Shown: piece by piece, positions 1 through 7,572 of the stretch
How positions within the stretch are numbered: the first letter of the stretch is position 1
Layout of the letters: each line of letters starts with the position of its first letter
Assembly (NCBI GenBank): GCA_024511045.1
Contig: JANEMG010000071.1
Span: 1-9,211 of the forward strand
DNA length: 9,211 bases
Source: Gammaproteobacteria bacterium
GTDB taxonomy: Bacteria > Pseudomonadota > Gammaproteobacteria > Methylococcales > Methylomonadaceae
Direction of reading: 5' to 3'
Made by a program: the position numbers and the translations under genes
Notes under the pieces: generated by a model
Told to the model about the DNA's origin: nothing
Databases searched by the model: none
Seen by the model: the letters and a program-made list of their open reading frames with translations, nothing else

Positions 1-53
1 TCGTATGCCTACTTTGTTTTCCCTCTGCGCTATCGCACGCCGGATAAAACAGT

Positions 54-111
54 GCGGCCCTGGTCGCTACCGGGGACTAACCGCCTTCGCTTCGCTCTCC
101 ATGGCGGTCAG
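54..111 (+). other. Two consecutive small hairpins upstream of apeB
   Basis: Two adjacent inverted repeats lie just before the aminopeptidase start. The first pairs CCCTGGT (58-64) with ACCGGGG (69-75) around a 4-base loop, allowing one G-U pair, and may be extended by GCGG (54-57) pairing with CCGC (81-84). The second pairs CTAACCGCC (77-85) with GGCGGTCAG (103-111) with one mismatch and a 17-base loop. The outer extension of the first and the stem of the second share bases, so those parts are mutually exclusive. They could be the terminator region of an upstream gene, a repeat fragment, or a structured leader. No T-run follows, so a classical terminator is not supported. Confidence 0.3.
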
Positions 112-137
112 CGATTGCAGCCGGAGCCGGACGCCTG

Positions 138-1439
138 ATGCCGGCGCACGATATACAGGACCTGCTGCAGTTCATCGATGCCAGCCCCAGTCCCTGGCAT
201 GCCGTACAGACGATCGTCCGTCGGCTGCAGACAGCGGGATTCAGTGCCTTGCCGGAGCAGGATTCCTGGCAGCTGCAGCCCGGAGGCCGTTATTATGTGA
301 TCCGCGATGATTCCTCCATCATTCTTTTCGTCGTGGGACAACAACCGCTGCAGCGCAGCGGCTTTCGCATCGTCGGTGCGCATACCGATTCGCCGGGCCT
401 GCGCATCAAACCGAATCCCGTGCAGGACAGTGATGGCCTGCTGAGGCTGGGCGTGGAAGTCTATGGCGGGCCGATCCTGGCAACCTTCGCCGACCGTGAT
501 CTGAGTCTGGCCGGCCGGCTCTGTTATCGCAGCAAACAGGGACAAATCGCCTCCCGTCTGCTGCATGTCGACCGTCCGCTGCTGCGCCTGCCCAATCTGG
601 CCATTCACATGAACCGCAAGGTCAATGAAGAGGGCCTGAAGCTGGACAAGCAGAAGGAATTGCCGCTGCTGTTCTCGACAGCAGCGGAACGGCAACTGCC
701 CCGGCATCGCTTCCTGGCCCTGCTGGAAGACAGCACGGGCATCGACGCGGAACGCATCCTGTCCTGGGAGCTGAACGTCTACGATACCCAGAAAGGGGAA
801 ATATGGGGTGCCGACCGGGAGTTCATCGCCGACAGCCAGCTGGACAACCTCGCTTCCTGCCATGCCGGATTGACGGCATTGCTGGACCGGGACAGCCTCG
901 CTGCCGACAGCACGCTGGTCTGCGCCTTCTTCGATCACGAGGAAATCGGCAGCGTCAGCCGAATCGGCGCGGACGGCAGTTTTCTGCCCGATATCCTGGA
1001 GCGTATCGCCGTGGCACGGGGTGTCGGGCGCTGTGATCTGCATCGGGCCATGGCGCAGAGTTTTCTGATCAGCGCCGACATGGCCCACGCCTACCAGCCA
1101 AATTTCCCCGCGGCCTATGACCCCGAGCATCAGGTCGGCGTCAATCAGGGGCCGGTCATCAAGATCAATGCCAACCAGCGCTACAGCACGGAGAGCCTTG
1201 CCGCTGCCCAGTTTATCGACTGCTGTGAACAGGCCGGCGTTCCCTTTCAGAAATACAGTCATCGCAGTGACATTCCCTGCGGCAGCACCATTGGTCCCAT
1301 GACCGCCGCCAGACTTGGCATGCGCAGCATCGACGTCGGGAATCCCCTGTGGGCCATGCACAGCGTCCGTGAAAGCGCCGGCGTGTTAGACCACGATTAT
1401 CTGATCCGGGCACTGAAGAAATTCTTTTCCGGCGGATAG
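138..1439 (+). CDS. apeB: M18 family zinc aminopeptidase (aspartyl aminopeptidase type)
   Basis: This is a 433-residue cytosolic metallo-aminopeptidase of family M18, which removes N-terminal residues (often acidic) from peptides using two zinc ions. The length is normal for the family. The expected metal and catalytic residues are all visible: H82 and D84 in GAHTDSPGLRIKP, D236 in SQLDN, E268-E269 in FDHEEIGS, D314 in SADMAH, and H408 in MHSVRES. The PCGSTIGPM segment near residues 380-388 is also typical. The ATG at 138 is chosen because the N-terminal sequence (LLQFIDASPSPWHAV) matches the usual family start; a GGAG at 123-126 is a somewhat distant ribosome binding site. It appears to be a single gene: the next gene on this strand begins about 470 bp later. 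No signal peptide is seen. Family assignment is confident; the exact substrate preference is inferred from the family. Confidence 0.95.
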   Translation: MPAHDIQDLLQFIDASPSPWHAVQTIVRRLQTAGFSALPEQDSWQLQPGGRYYVIRDDSSIILFVVGQQPLQRSGFRIVGAHTDSPGLRIKPNPVQDSDGLLRLGVEVYGGPILATFADRDLSLAGRLCYRSKQGQIASRLLHVDRPLLRLPNLAIHMNRKVNEEGLKLDKQKELPLLFSTAAERQLPRHRFLALLEDSTGIDAERILSWELNVYDTQKGEIWGADREFIADSQLDNLASCHAGLTALLDRDSLAADSTLVCAFFDHEEIGSVSRIGADGSFLPDILERIAVARGVGRCDLHRAMAQSFLISADMAHAYQPNFPAAYDPEHQVGVNQGPVIKINANQRYSTESLAAAQFIDCCEQAGVPFQKYSHRSDIPCGSTIGPMTAARLGMRSIDVGNPLWAMHSVRESAGVLDHDYLIRALKKFFSGG

Positions 1440-1618
1440 TATTATTTGATTTGTCATCTAAGCTATTAACTGAAGAAATTGTCTGCGGGTTTCGTGACAA
1501 CTTGCCGGACGCTGCGGTCGATAGCCAGCACCTTGTCAAATATAAGGGTATATTACTTTTTCCTGATTTCCTGTGACCCCGAGCTTTGCCGAAAACAACA
1601 ATAATGGACGCAATGCAT

Positions 1619-1707
1619 ATCATCCCGACGCAAGGAGGGATCTTGGCGCTTGATTTATTGTACAGCGCTCAAGATTTCTCCCGCTGATCGAAACGACAAT
1701 GATCATT
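1619..1707. repeat. Palindromic intergenic repeat-like element
   Basis: The core is an imperfect inverted repeat. GGAGGGATCTTGGCGCT (1634-1650) pairs with AGCGCTCAAGATTTCTCC (1664-1681) with two mismatches and one extra base, around a 13-base loop. The outer flanks are also weakly complementary: ATCATCCCGACGC on the left, and GATCGAAACGACAATGAT on the right. The pattern 'TCAT-CCGACG...GGATCTTG ... CAAGATTTCTC...TCGAAA-GACA' resembles, from memory, a dispersed intergenic hairpin repeat found in many bacterial genomes. It is not followed by a T-run, so it is not called a terminator. Copy number in this genome is unknown. Confidence 0.5.
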
Positions 1708-1894
1708 TTGCAAATGACAGAGACTTGTGGGTAATCGGGTAAATTTTTGCAGTTACTGCATGGCGAACTTCAACAGCATTGCTTTCTTTCCGCTGCTCCA
1801 GGGCGCAGGGGATTTATTGCCAGTCGATTTCATCAAAATATTCATGGGTAAAGGTTTGCGCGGTTTCAAGAATCCAGACTCTGGCAATTGCAGC

Positions 1895-1900
1895 GAGGGA
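1895..1900 (+). promoter_or_regulatory. Ribosome binding site that decides the yfiR-like start
   Basis: GAGGGA at 1895-1900 sits five bases before the GTG at 1906. This favours the GTG over the in-frame TTG at 1888, which would place this Shine-Dalgarno sequence inside the coding region and add six residues before an otherwise normal signal peptide. Confidence 0.65.
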
Positions 1901-1905
1901 TAGTC

Positions 1906-2451
1906 GTGAGATTGAGTCGGTTGGGAATCATGGCTTTGCTGCTGCTGTTGCCCGGCTTGTCCATGGCCGGTCAGGCTTCGGTGGAACAAAAGATCAAGGC
2001 CGCCTACCTGTACAACTTCACCAAGTTCATCGCCTGGCCGGGCGATGATTCCGAGACTTTCAACCTGTGTCTGCTGGGCGAGGATGCCGTTGCCCGGCTG
2101 CTTGCCCCGCTGGAAAAGAAAACCGCGATGGGTCTGCCGATTCACCTGCAGCACTTGCAGCGGCCGGAACAGGCGGGCAGTTGCCATATCCTGTATCTGG
2201 CCGCTGCGGACGGCGCCTGGAATACCGATAACCTCGCGTTACAGGGGGTATTGACGATCAGTTCCGGCAGCAGCGCGCTGACCGTCAGTGGCGAAGAGGG
2301 TTTCGCCCGTCAGGGCGGCATGATTGGCTTCGTGGTCAGAAAGGGCAAGGTCAGATTGCAAATCAATTTGCAGGCCTTGAAAAACAGCGGTTTGAAGGTC
2401 AGCGCAAAATTACTGGAAGTCGCTGAAATCATCGATGGAGCAGAGCAATGA
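1906..2451 (+). CDS. yfiR: YfiR-family (DUF4154) periplasmic regulator
   Basis: This is a 181-residue exported protein of the YfiR/DUF4154 family. In Pseudomonas, YfiR sits in the periplasm and represses the membrane diguanylate cyclase YfiN. Residues 1-21 form a clear signal peptide: a positive MRLSR start, then a Leu-rich core ending PGLSMA. The mature protein begins with the family hallmark KAAYLYNFTKFIAWP (31-45). The C-terminal half has GGMIGFV (137-143), INLQALKNSGLKVS (153-166) and KLLEVA (168-173), as expected. Cys55 and Cys93 are spaced like one of the two disulfides known in P. aeruginosa YfiR; no second cysteine pair is present. The start is GTG with GAGGGA five bases upstream. The stop overlaps the next gene's ATG (ATGA, 4 bp), so translation is probably coupled and the two products probably act together. 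The symbol is by family; orthology to Pseudomonas yfiR is not shown. Confidence 0.85.
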   Translation: MRLSRLGIMALLLLLPGLSMAGQASVEQKIKAAYLYNFTKFIAWPGDDSETFNLCLLGEDAVARLLAPLEKKTAMGLPIHLQHLQRPEQAGSCHILYLAAADGAWNTDNLALQGVLTISSGSSALTVSGEEGFARQGGMIGFVVRKGKVRLQINLQALKNSGLKVSAKLLEVAEIIDGAEQ

Positions 2452-4820
2452 TCAGGTTCATGCGTCAGGCATCCATCAAAAAGAAGCTGCTGCTGATCAT
2501 GCTGTTTTCCAGCTTCAGTGCCCTGATCTTTGCCGGGGTGTTTATTCTGATCCTCGAGATATCGGCTTTCCGGACTCAGATTCGCGGGGATTTCAGCGCC
2601 ATGGCGGCGATGATCGCCGATCGCAGCACCGCGGCATTGACTTTCGACGACCGGGAACTGGCCAGGGAAAACCTGCAGGCCTTGAAATACCTGCCGGATC
2701 TGCATCTGGCCTGCATCTACGACCTGAAAGGGCGGATTTTTTCCCGGATGGTCAACGACGATTTCTCCGCCATGCTTTGCCCGGAACATCCTGGCAGCGG
2801 AAAAACCCATTTCGAGGATGCCCGGCTGCATGTCTTTCAAGACATCACCCTAGACAATGAAGACATCGGCCGTATTTATTTTCTGGTGGATTTGAACGCG
2901 AAATACTGGGAAAAACTGCACTTCCTGCTGCTCGTGTATCTGCTGCTGTTCGCCGCCGCGCTATTGACCTTCCTGTTGACCACGCCGCTGTTGAAGCTGA
3001 TTTCCTCGCCGGTGGCGAAACTCGTCGATACCGTACAGAAAATCGGCCGGGACAAGGATTACTCGCTGCGAGCGGTCAAGGTGCACAACGACGAACTCGG
3101 TGTCCTGGTGGATGCCTTCAACGCCATGATCGGTACCGTGGATAAACAGAACCAGGCGTTGACCCTGGCAAAGGATCGCTATCTGGCGCTGTATGACAAC
3201 AACCCGACCATGGTGTTCGAGGTCGATTTGCGGGGCGATATCATTTCCGTCAACCATTTCGGCGCCCGGCAACTGGGCGAAGCGGTGGATGCCATGCATG
3301 GTCGTTCCATCGGGGATTTTATCTTTCCCCCGGATGTGCCGTTGCTGCGGGAATTGTGCAATCAGTGTCTGACCAGGCCCGAACAGGTGCACAAGCAGAA
3401 TATCCGCCTGCGCTGTGACAACAACCGCATCATCTGGGCCCGGGCAACGGCCAGGGTGGTGGAAAATGAAAAATCGCAGAAAAATTTTCTGCTGGTTTGC
3501 GAGGATGTCACCGAAACGCATCTGCTGGCCAAGAAAATCGCCTATCAGGCCAGCCACGATGCATTGACCAAGCTGGCCAACCGCAACGAGTTCGACAATT
3601 ACATCCAGGATGCGGTAAAAGCGGCCTATAACGATGCCCAGGAACATGCAGTGTGCTATCTCGACCTGGACCAGTTCAAGGTGGTCAACGATACCTGCGG
3701 GCATATGGCCGGCGACGAACTGCTCAGGCAATTGGGCGGCCTGCTGCGCCGGAATATCCGCAAGCAGGATCTGCTGGCGCGGCTGGGCGGCGATGAATTC
3801 GGAATTCTGATGCAGCAATGCAGCATCGAGGAAGCAACCATTGCCTGTGAAGAGCTCTGTGATGTTATTCGGGATTTTCATTTTGCCTGGCAGGACAGAA
3901 GCTTCACGGTCGGCGTCAGCATCGGCATCTCGGTGATCAACCAGACCACCGGCAATGCTGTCGACGTGCTCAGAGAAGCCGATGCCGCCTGCTATGCCGC
4001 GAAGGAGCGGGGACGCAACCGGGTGCATGTATTCCTCCCCGACGATGAGGAGATGGCGCAGCGTCAGGGGAAAATGCAGTGGGTGGAGAAAATTCATCTG
4101 GGCATGAAGGAAAATCTGTTCTGTCTGTATGGTCAGCCCATCGTTCCTGTCGCCGGAACGGACGAAGGCCTGCACTTCGAAACCCTGATTCGCTATCGGG
4201 ATGGAGAAAACATCATCCCCCCCGGCGCATTTCTGCCAGCGGCCGAACGCTACAATATTTCCCCGTCCCTGGACAAATGGGTCATTGCCACGCTGTTCGA
4301 GTGGCTGGCGGGCAACCCCGGAATGCTGCAGCATCTGGACGTGTGTTCGGTGAATTTGTCCGGACTGTCATTTTCCGAGCAGTCCATGCTGGATTTTATC
4401 GCGGCCGAATTCGAGAAATGGAACATCCCCAAACACAAGATTTGTTTCGAAATCACCGAGACCTCGGCAATTGCCAATTTATCCTATGCGACCCGTTTCA
4501 TCGATCATTTGCAACGACAGGGCTGCAAGTTTTCCCTGGATGATTTTGGCAGTGGCCTGTCATCCTTTGCCTACCTGAAAAATCTCCCGGTCGATTATCT
4601 GAAGATCGACGGCCTGTTCGTCAAGGATATTCTCGATGACAAGGGGGATCTGGCGATGGTGCGCTCCATCAATGAAGTGGGCCATGTCATGGGCAAAAAA
4701 ACCATCGCCGAATTTGTCGAGAACCAGGAAATCCTGGATATTCTCAAGCAGCTCGGAGTTGACTATGCACAAGGGTACGGAATCGGCAAGCCCGTACCGC
4801 TGGAGCAATTACCATGTTAG
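2448..4820 (+). CDS. Membrane c-di-GMP enzyme: CHASE8-like/HAMP/PAS/GGDEF/EAL
   Basis: This 790-residue inner-membrane protein should both make and degrade c-di-GMP. Segments in order: TM1 about 14-36; a periplasmic sensor region 37-156 resembling the CHASE8 domain of YfiN; TM2 about 157-179; HAMP about 180-235; PAS about 240-360; GGDEF about 362-528; EAL about 540-788. The cyclase site is intact, with GGDEF at 447-451 and the metal-binding D406 in YLDLDQF. The inhibitory I-site RKQD (438-441) lies exactly five residues before GGDEF. In the EAL domain the signature reads ETL (578-580). The other expected residues are present: N636, E668, D698-D699, K719, E755 and Q775. Phosphodiesterase activity is therefore plausible. 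It overlaps the yfiR-like gene by 4 bp, with a GGAG (2437-2440) seven bases before its ATG, and the receptor gene by 7 bp. It differs from classical YfiN by the added PAS and EAL domains. Which activity dominates is not predictable from sequence. Confidence 0.92.
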   Translation: MIRFMRQASIKKKLLLIMLFSSFSALIFAGVFILILEISAFRTQIRGDFSAMAAMIADRSTAALTFDDRELARENLQALKYLPDLHLACIYDLKGRIFSRMVNDDFSAMLCPEHPGSGKTHFEDARLHVFQDITLDNEDIGRIYFLVDLNAKYWEKLHFLLLVYLLLFAAALLTFLLTTPLLKLISSPVAKLVDTVQKIGRDKDYSLRAVKVHNDELGVLVDAFNAMIGTVDKQNQALTLAKDRYLALYDNNPTMVFEVDLRGDIISVNHFGARQLGEAVDAMHGRSIGDFIFPPDVPLLRELCNQCLTRPEQVHKQNIRLRCDNNRIIWARATARVVENEKSQKNFLLVCEDVTETHLLAKKIAYQASHDALTKLANRNEFDNYIQDAVKAAYNDAQEHAVCYLDLDQFKVVNDTCGHMAGDELLRQLGGLLRRNIRKQDLLARLGGDEFGILMQQCSIEEATIACEELCDVIRDFHFAWQDRSFTVGVSIGISVINQTTGNAVDVLREADAACYAAKERGRNRVHVFLPDDEEMAQRQGKMQWVEKIHLGMKENLFCLYGQPIVPVAGTDEGLHFETLIRYRDGENIIPPGAFLPAAERYNISPSLDKWVIATLFEWLAGNPGMLQHLDVCSVNLSGLSFSEQSMLDFIAAEFEKWNIPKHKICFEITETSAIANLSYATRFIDHLQRQGCKFSLDDFGSGLSSFAYLKNLPVDYLKIDGLFVKDILDDKGDLAMVRSINEVGHVMGKKTIAEFVENQEILDILKQLGVDYAQGYGIGKPVPLEQLPC

Positions 4821-6924
4821 AACGATTCTTTCGCAACCTGCCGGCAATGCTCTTCGACGGCTTCCGGATAATGTTCATCATCGCCCTGAGCTGCCGGGCC
4901 ATGGCCGGCAGCGACGCTGACGAAATGGAGGATTTTTTCGCCATGTCGCCGGCGGAACTGGCGGACCTGTCGGTCACCATTGCCACGGGCACCAGCACCC
5001 GCATCGAGCAGGCTGCCGGGGTGGCCACGGTCATCACCGCCGAGCAGATCAAGGCGATGGGGGCGACGGAGCTGCACGAGGTGCTGGAAACGGTTCCCGG
5101 CCTGCATGTCACCTTGCAGCCGGTCACCTATGACTATGACTATATCTATACCATGCGCGGCATCAACAACGGCACCGGCGCGGACGTTCTGATACTGATG
5201 AACGGCACGCGCATTACCACGCCGTTTCTGGGCAGGACCACGACCGGCCTGGAATTGCCGGTGCAGGATATTCAGCGCATCGAGGTGATTCGCGGCCCCG
5301 GCTCGGCGATGTATGGCGCCGATGCCTTCGCCGGCGTGATCAATATCATCACCAAGAAGGCCGCCGATATCGATGGCACCGTGGCTGGCGGGCGGGGCGG
5401 CAACTGGGACAGCTACAGCGGCTGGCTGCAGCATGGCGGGCAGTGGGCTGGCTGGGATGTGGCCGCCAGCGTGCAATACCAGACCAGCAATGGCGATCCG
5501 GGGCGGATCATCGACAGCGATGCACAAACGGCGATCGATGCGGCGCTCGGTACCAGCGCCTCGCACGCCCCGGGACCCATGCAGACCCAGTTCAAAAACT
5601 GGAACGCCCATCTCGACCTGCAGCGCAAACACTGGGACTTCGGTTTCTGGGCGCACCATGTCAACGATGCCGGAATGCGCGCCGGGGTTGCCGCCGCCCT
5701 GGACAATGAGGGCGTTGCAGACGGCCAGCAGTATCTGGCGGATCTGCGCTTCAGCAGCGAGGACTGGCTGGAGGACTGGCAGCTGCAGGCGCATTTCAGC
5801 TATCTTTATGCCAATCTGGAGGCGCAGTTTCAGCTTTTTCCCGACAACGCGCTGCTGCCCATCGGCGGCGACGGCAATCCCGATTTTATCAAGCCGGCGG
5901 GAATGGTGTTCTTTCCCGACGGCGTCAATGAGGCGCTGGGACGAAAACAGCAGATTCCGGCCGTGGAATTGGGCGGCATTTATCGGGGCCTGCAGGATCA
6001 TCGGATACGCTTCGGTGCGGGTTATCGTCATGAGGAAATCAGCACCGACGACGCGCGTAATTTCGGGCCGGGAGTGATCGACGCCAGCATGCCGGTGGTG
6101 GATGGCGGACTGACCGATGTCAAGGCCCTGGGCCTAGCCTATCTGCCGGACATGATGTCAAGGCCCTGGGCCTGGCCTATCTGCCGGACATGCAGCGCTC
6201 CGTCTGGTCGGCGATGCTGCAGGATGAATGGCAGATAGCTCCAGACTGGCATTTGACGGCTGGCCTGCGCTACGACTATTACACGGATTTTGGCAGCACC
6301 GTCAATCCACGCCTCGCCCTGGTCTGGGATGTGACGGAACGCTTAACCAGCAAGCTGCTCTATGGCAAGGCCTTTCGCGCCCCGACATTTGCCGAAATGG
6401 GCAATGTCAACAACCCGGTGATTCTGGGCAATCCCAATCTGGAACCGGAAACCAATCATACCGTCGAACTGGCCTTCGACTACCGGCCCTGGCATAATCT
6501 GCGCACCGCGGCCAATGTCTATTACTATGCCATCGAGGACCTGATCCAGCCGGTGCTGGATGCCAATGGCACCAGTGCCACGGCGCAGAACACCGGCGAG
6601 CAGACCGGCTACGGACTGGAACTGGAATGGAACTGGCAGATGACCGAAAACTGGAATTTCAGAGGCAACTACGCCTGGCAGAATGCCCGCAACGAGCAGC
6701 TCGGACAGCGGAGCAATCTGCCGGGAGACGACCGGGTTCTGGAAAACTACCAGATCGTCGATATCACGCTGCGCAGCAGACGTTTCCTGAAGCATCTGGA
6801 TTTGGCGGCGTCGGTGCGCAATCTGTTCGATGCCGATGCCAGGGAGCCTGCCGTACCGCAGATTCCCGGCAATCTGCCGTTGCCGGGGCGCAGCTTCTAT
6901 CTGGAAGCTTCGGTGCATTTTTAG
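4814..6924 (+). pseudogene. TonB-dependent outer-membrane receptor, frameshifted by a 38-bp tandem duplication
   Basis: The gene starts at ATG 4814, with GGAG at 4802-4805 and a 7-bp overlap with the upstream gene. An N-terminal export signal with a hydrophobic stretch (about 18-30) precedes the plug domain (about 60-182). The plug shows MRGINNG (114-120) and the hallmark IEVIRGPGSAMYGADAFAG. From residue 183 the sequence looks like a beta-barrel with many aromatic strands. The frame is intact to codon 447, in the first copy of a 38-bp tandem repeat (6116-6153 and 6154-6191). Because 38 is not a multiple of three, reading continues in the wrong frame for 27 residues and stops at 6238, giving a 474-residue product. 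The second repeat copy is in frame with the rest of the barrel (to TAG 6924). The rest includes GKAFRAPTFAEMGN, NPNLEPE and a terminal ASVHF, with the final Phe typical of outer-membrane proteins. Without one copy the protein would be 690 residues, a normal receptor size. The ligand is unknown. It may be a true pseudogene, a phase-variable gene or an assembly error. Confidence 0.9.
6116..6191 (+). repeat. 38-bp tandem duplication inside the TonB-dependent receptor gene
   Basis: Two adjacent 38-base copies, 6116-6153 and 6154-6191, are identical except for A6136 versus G6174. In the coding frame of each copy this is CTA versus CTG, both leucine. Each copy reads DVKALGLAYLPD in its own correct frame: copy 1 matches the upstream frame and copy 2 the downstream frame. 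Deletion of either copy restores one open reading frame, which shows the duplication is the cause of the frameshift. Confidence 0.97.
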
Positions 6925-6963
6925 CCGTTTTTCCCGGCCGGCAATTTCAACACGGATATCTGC

Positions 6964-7572
6964 ATGACTTTGTTGCCGCAGGAAAACAATCTCGCACCGC
7001 TGGATGGTGAATTATACTGGCTGCAGACTTTTATCGAACCCCGGGAGGCGGACCGGCTGTTCCGGGTGTTGCTGGACACCCTGGCCTGGGCGGAGGAGGA
7101 AATCGTCATTGCCGGAAAAGCCGTCAGGGTTCCCCGGCTGGTCTGCTGGTATGGCGATGCCGATGCCGTGTACCGCTATTCCGGCGTGCGTCACGAACCG
7201 CTGCCCTGGAGCGAAGAGCTTCTGGCCATCCGGCAGACAATCGAGGAGCAGCTGGGACTTTCCTTCAACAGCGTCCTGGCAAACCTGTATCGCGACGGCA
7301 ATGACTCCATGGGCTGGCACGCAGACAAGGAAAAGGAGCTGGGCCGTGATCCGGTGATCGCGTCCCTGAGTCTCGGCGAGGAACGCCTGTTCAGGATTCG
7401 CCACAACAAGACCCGGCAGATTCTGGATTTCCCCCTGCGCCATGGCGACCTGCTGGTCATGGCCGGCGCGCTGCAGCAGCACTGGCGGCATTGTGTGCCC
7501 AAGAGCCGGGTGCCCAAAAGACCGCGCATCAATCTGACCTTTCGCCGGATCAGGTCGGCGGCAGCGCCTTGA
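6964..7572 (+). CDS. alkB: AlkB-type 2-oxoglutarate/Fe(II) DNA dioxygenase
   Basis: This is a 202-residue cytosolic enzyme of the AlkB family, which oxidatively removes methyl groups from damaged bases such as 1-methyladenine and 3-methylcytosine. The conserved core is visible: NLYRDG (107-112), the iron-binding HAD triad part (H119, D121) in GWHADKE, the third ligand H176 in HWRHCVPK, and the 2-oxoglutarate-binding arginines R188 and R194 in RINLTFR, six residues apart as in E. coli AlkB. PRLVCWYGD near 57-65 and SLSLGEERLFR (134-144) suggest the compact ALKBH2/3-like branch rather than classical E. coli AlkB. The ATG at 6964 has only a weak GGAT (6953-6956) upstream. It lies 39 bp after the receptor gene, so it could be read through from that operon; no terminator is visible between them. 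Its 3' end overlaps convergent purD by 23 bp. The function is unrelated to the c-di-GMP set. Confidence 0.9.
   Translation: MTLLPQENNLAPLDGELYWLQTFIEPREADRLFRVLLDTLAWAEEEIVIAGKAVRVPRLVCWYGDADAVYRYSGVRHEPLPWSEELLAIRQTIEEQLGLSFNSVLANLYRDGNDSMGWHADKEKELGRDPVIASLSLGEERLFRIRHNKTRQILDFPLRHGDLLVMAGALQQHWRHCVPKSRVPKRPRINLTFRRIRSAAAP

Larger units (their letters stand above)
1440..1905. other. Intergenic region between apeB and the yfiR-like gene
   Basis: This gap of about 465 bp has no credible gene. It is more AT-rich than its neighbours. It contains the palindromic repeat-like element described separately (about 1619-1707), a perfect 10-base palindrome AATGATCATT (1698-1707), and a small dyad TGCAG-TTA-CTGCA (1748-1760). 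The promoter of the yfiR-like operon must lie here or inside the repeat. I find no -35/-10 pair good enough to name. No obvious terminator follows apeB. Confidence 0.5.

Noticed and set aside
108..1361. Long open frame antisense to the aminopeptidase gene
   Set aside because: It lies fully opposite a gene with complete M18 motifs, has low-complexity composition typical of an antisense frame in GC-rich DNA, and shows no recognisable domain.
1690..1712. Fur-like box around the AATGATCATT palindrome
   Set aside because: Only partial agreement with the Fur consensus, and it lies at the end of a repeat-like element, so chance or repeat origin is more likely.
2961..4334. Long minus-strand open frame inside the GGDEF/EAL gene
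   Set aside because: It is antisense to well-conserved catalytic domains and has no recognisable protein features.
4865..4900. Lipoprotein signal in the receptor N-terminus (Cys27)
   Set aside because: The residues before the cysteine (ALS) do not fit a lipobox, which needs Leu or similar at the -3 position; TonB-dependent receptors normally use an ordinary signal peptide.
4817..6031. Long minus-strand open frame opposite the receptor gene
   Set aside because: It is a mirror frame of the plug and barrel coding sequence, with no domain and no start signal worth noting.
6100..6240. Programmed ribosomal frameshifting in the receptor gene
   Set aside because: No slippery heptamer with a downstream structure is evident, and the 38-bp duplication fully explains the change of frame.
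6925..6963. Terminator between the receptor gene and the AlkB-type gene
   Set aside because: A GC-rich CCCGGCCGG stretch is present, but there is no stable stem followed by a T-run, so read-through is equally likely.
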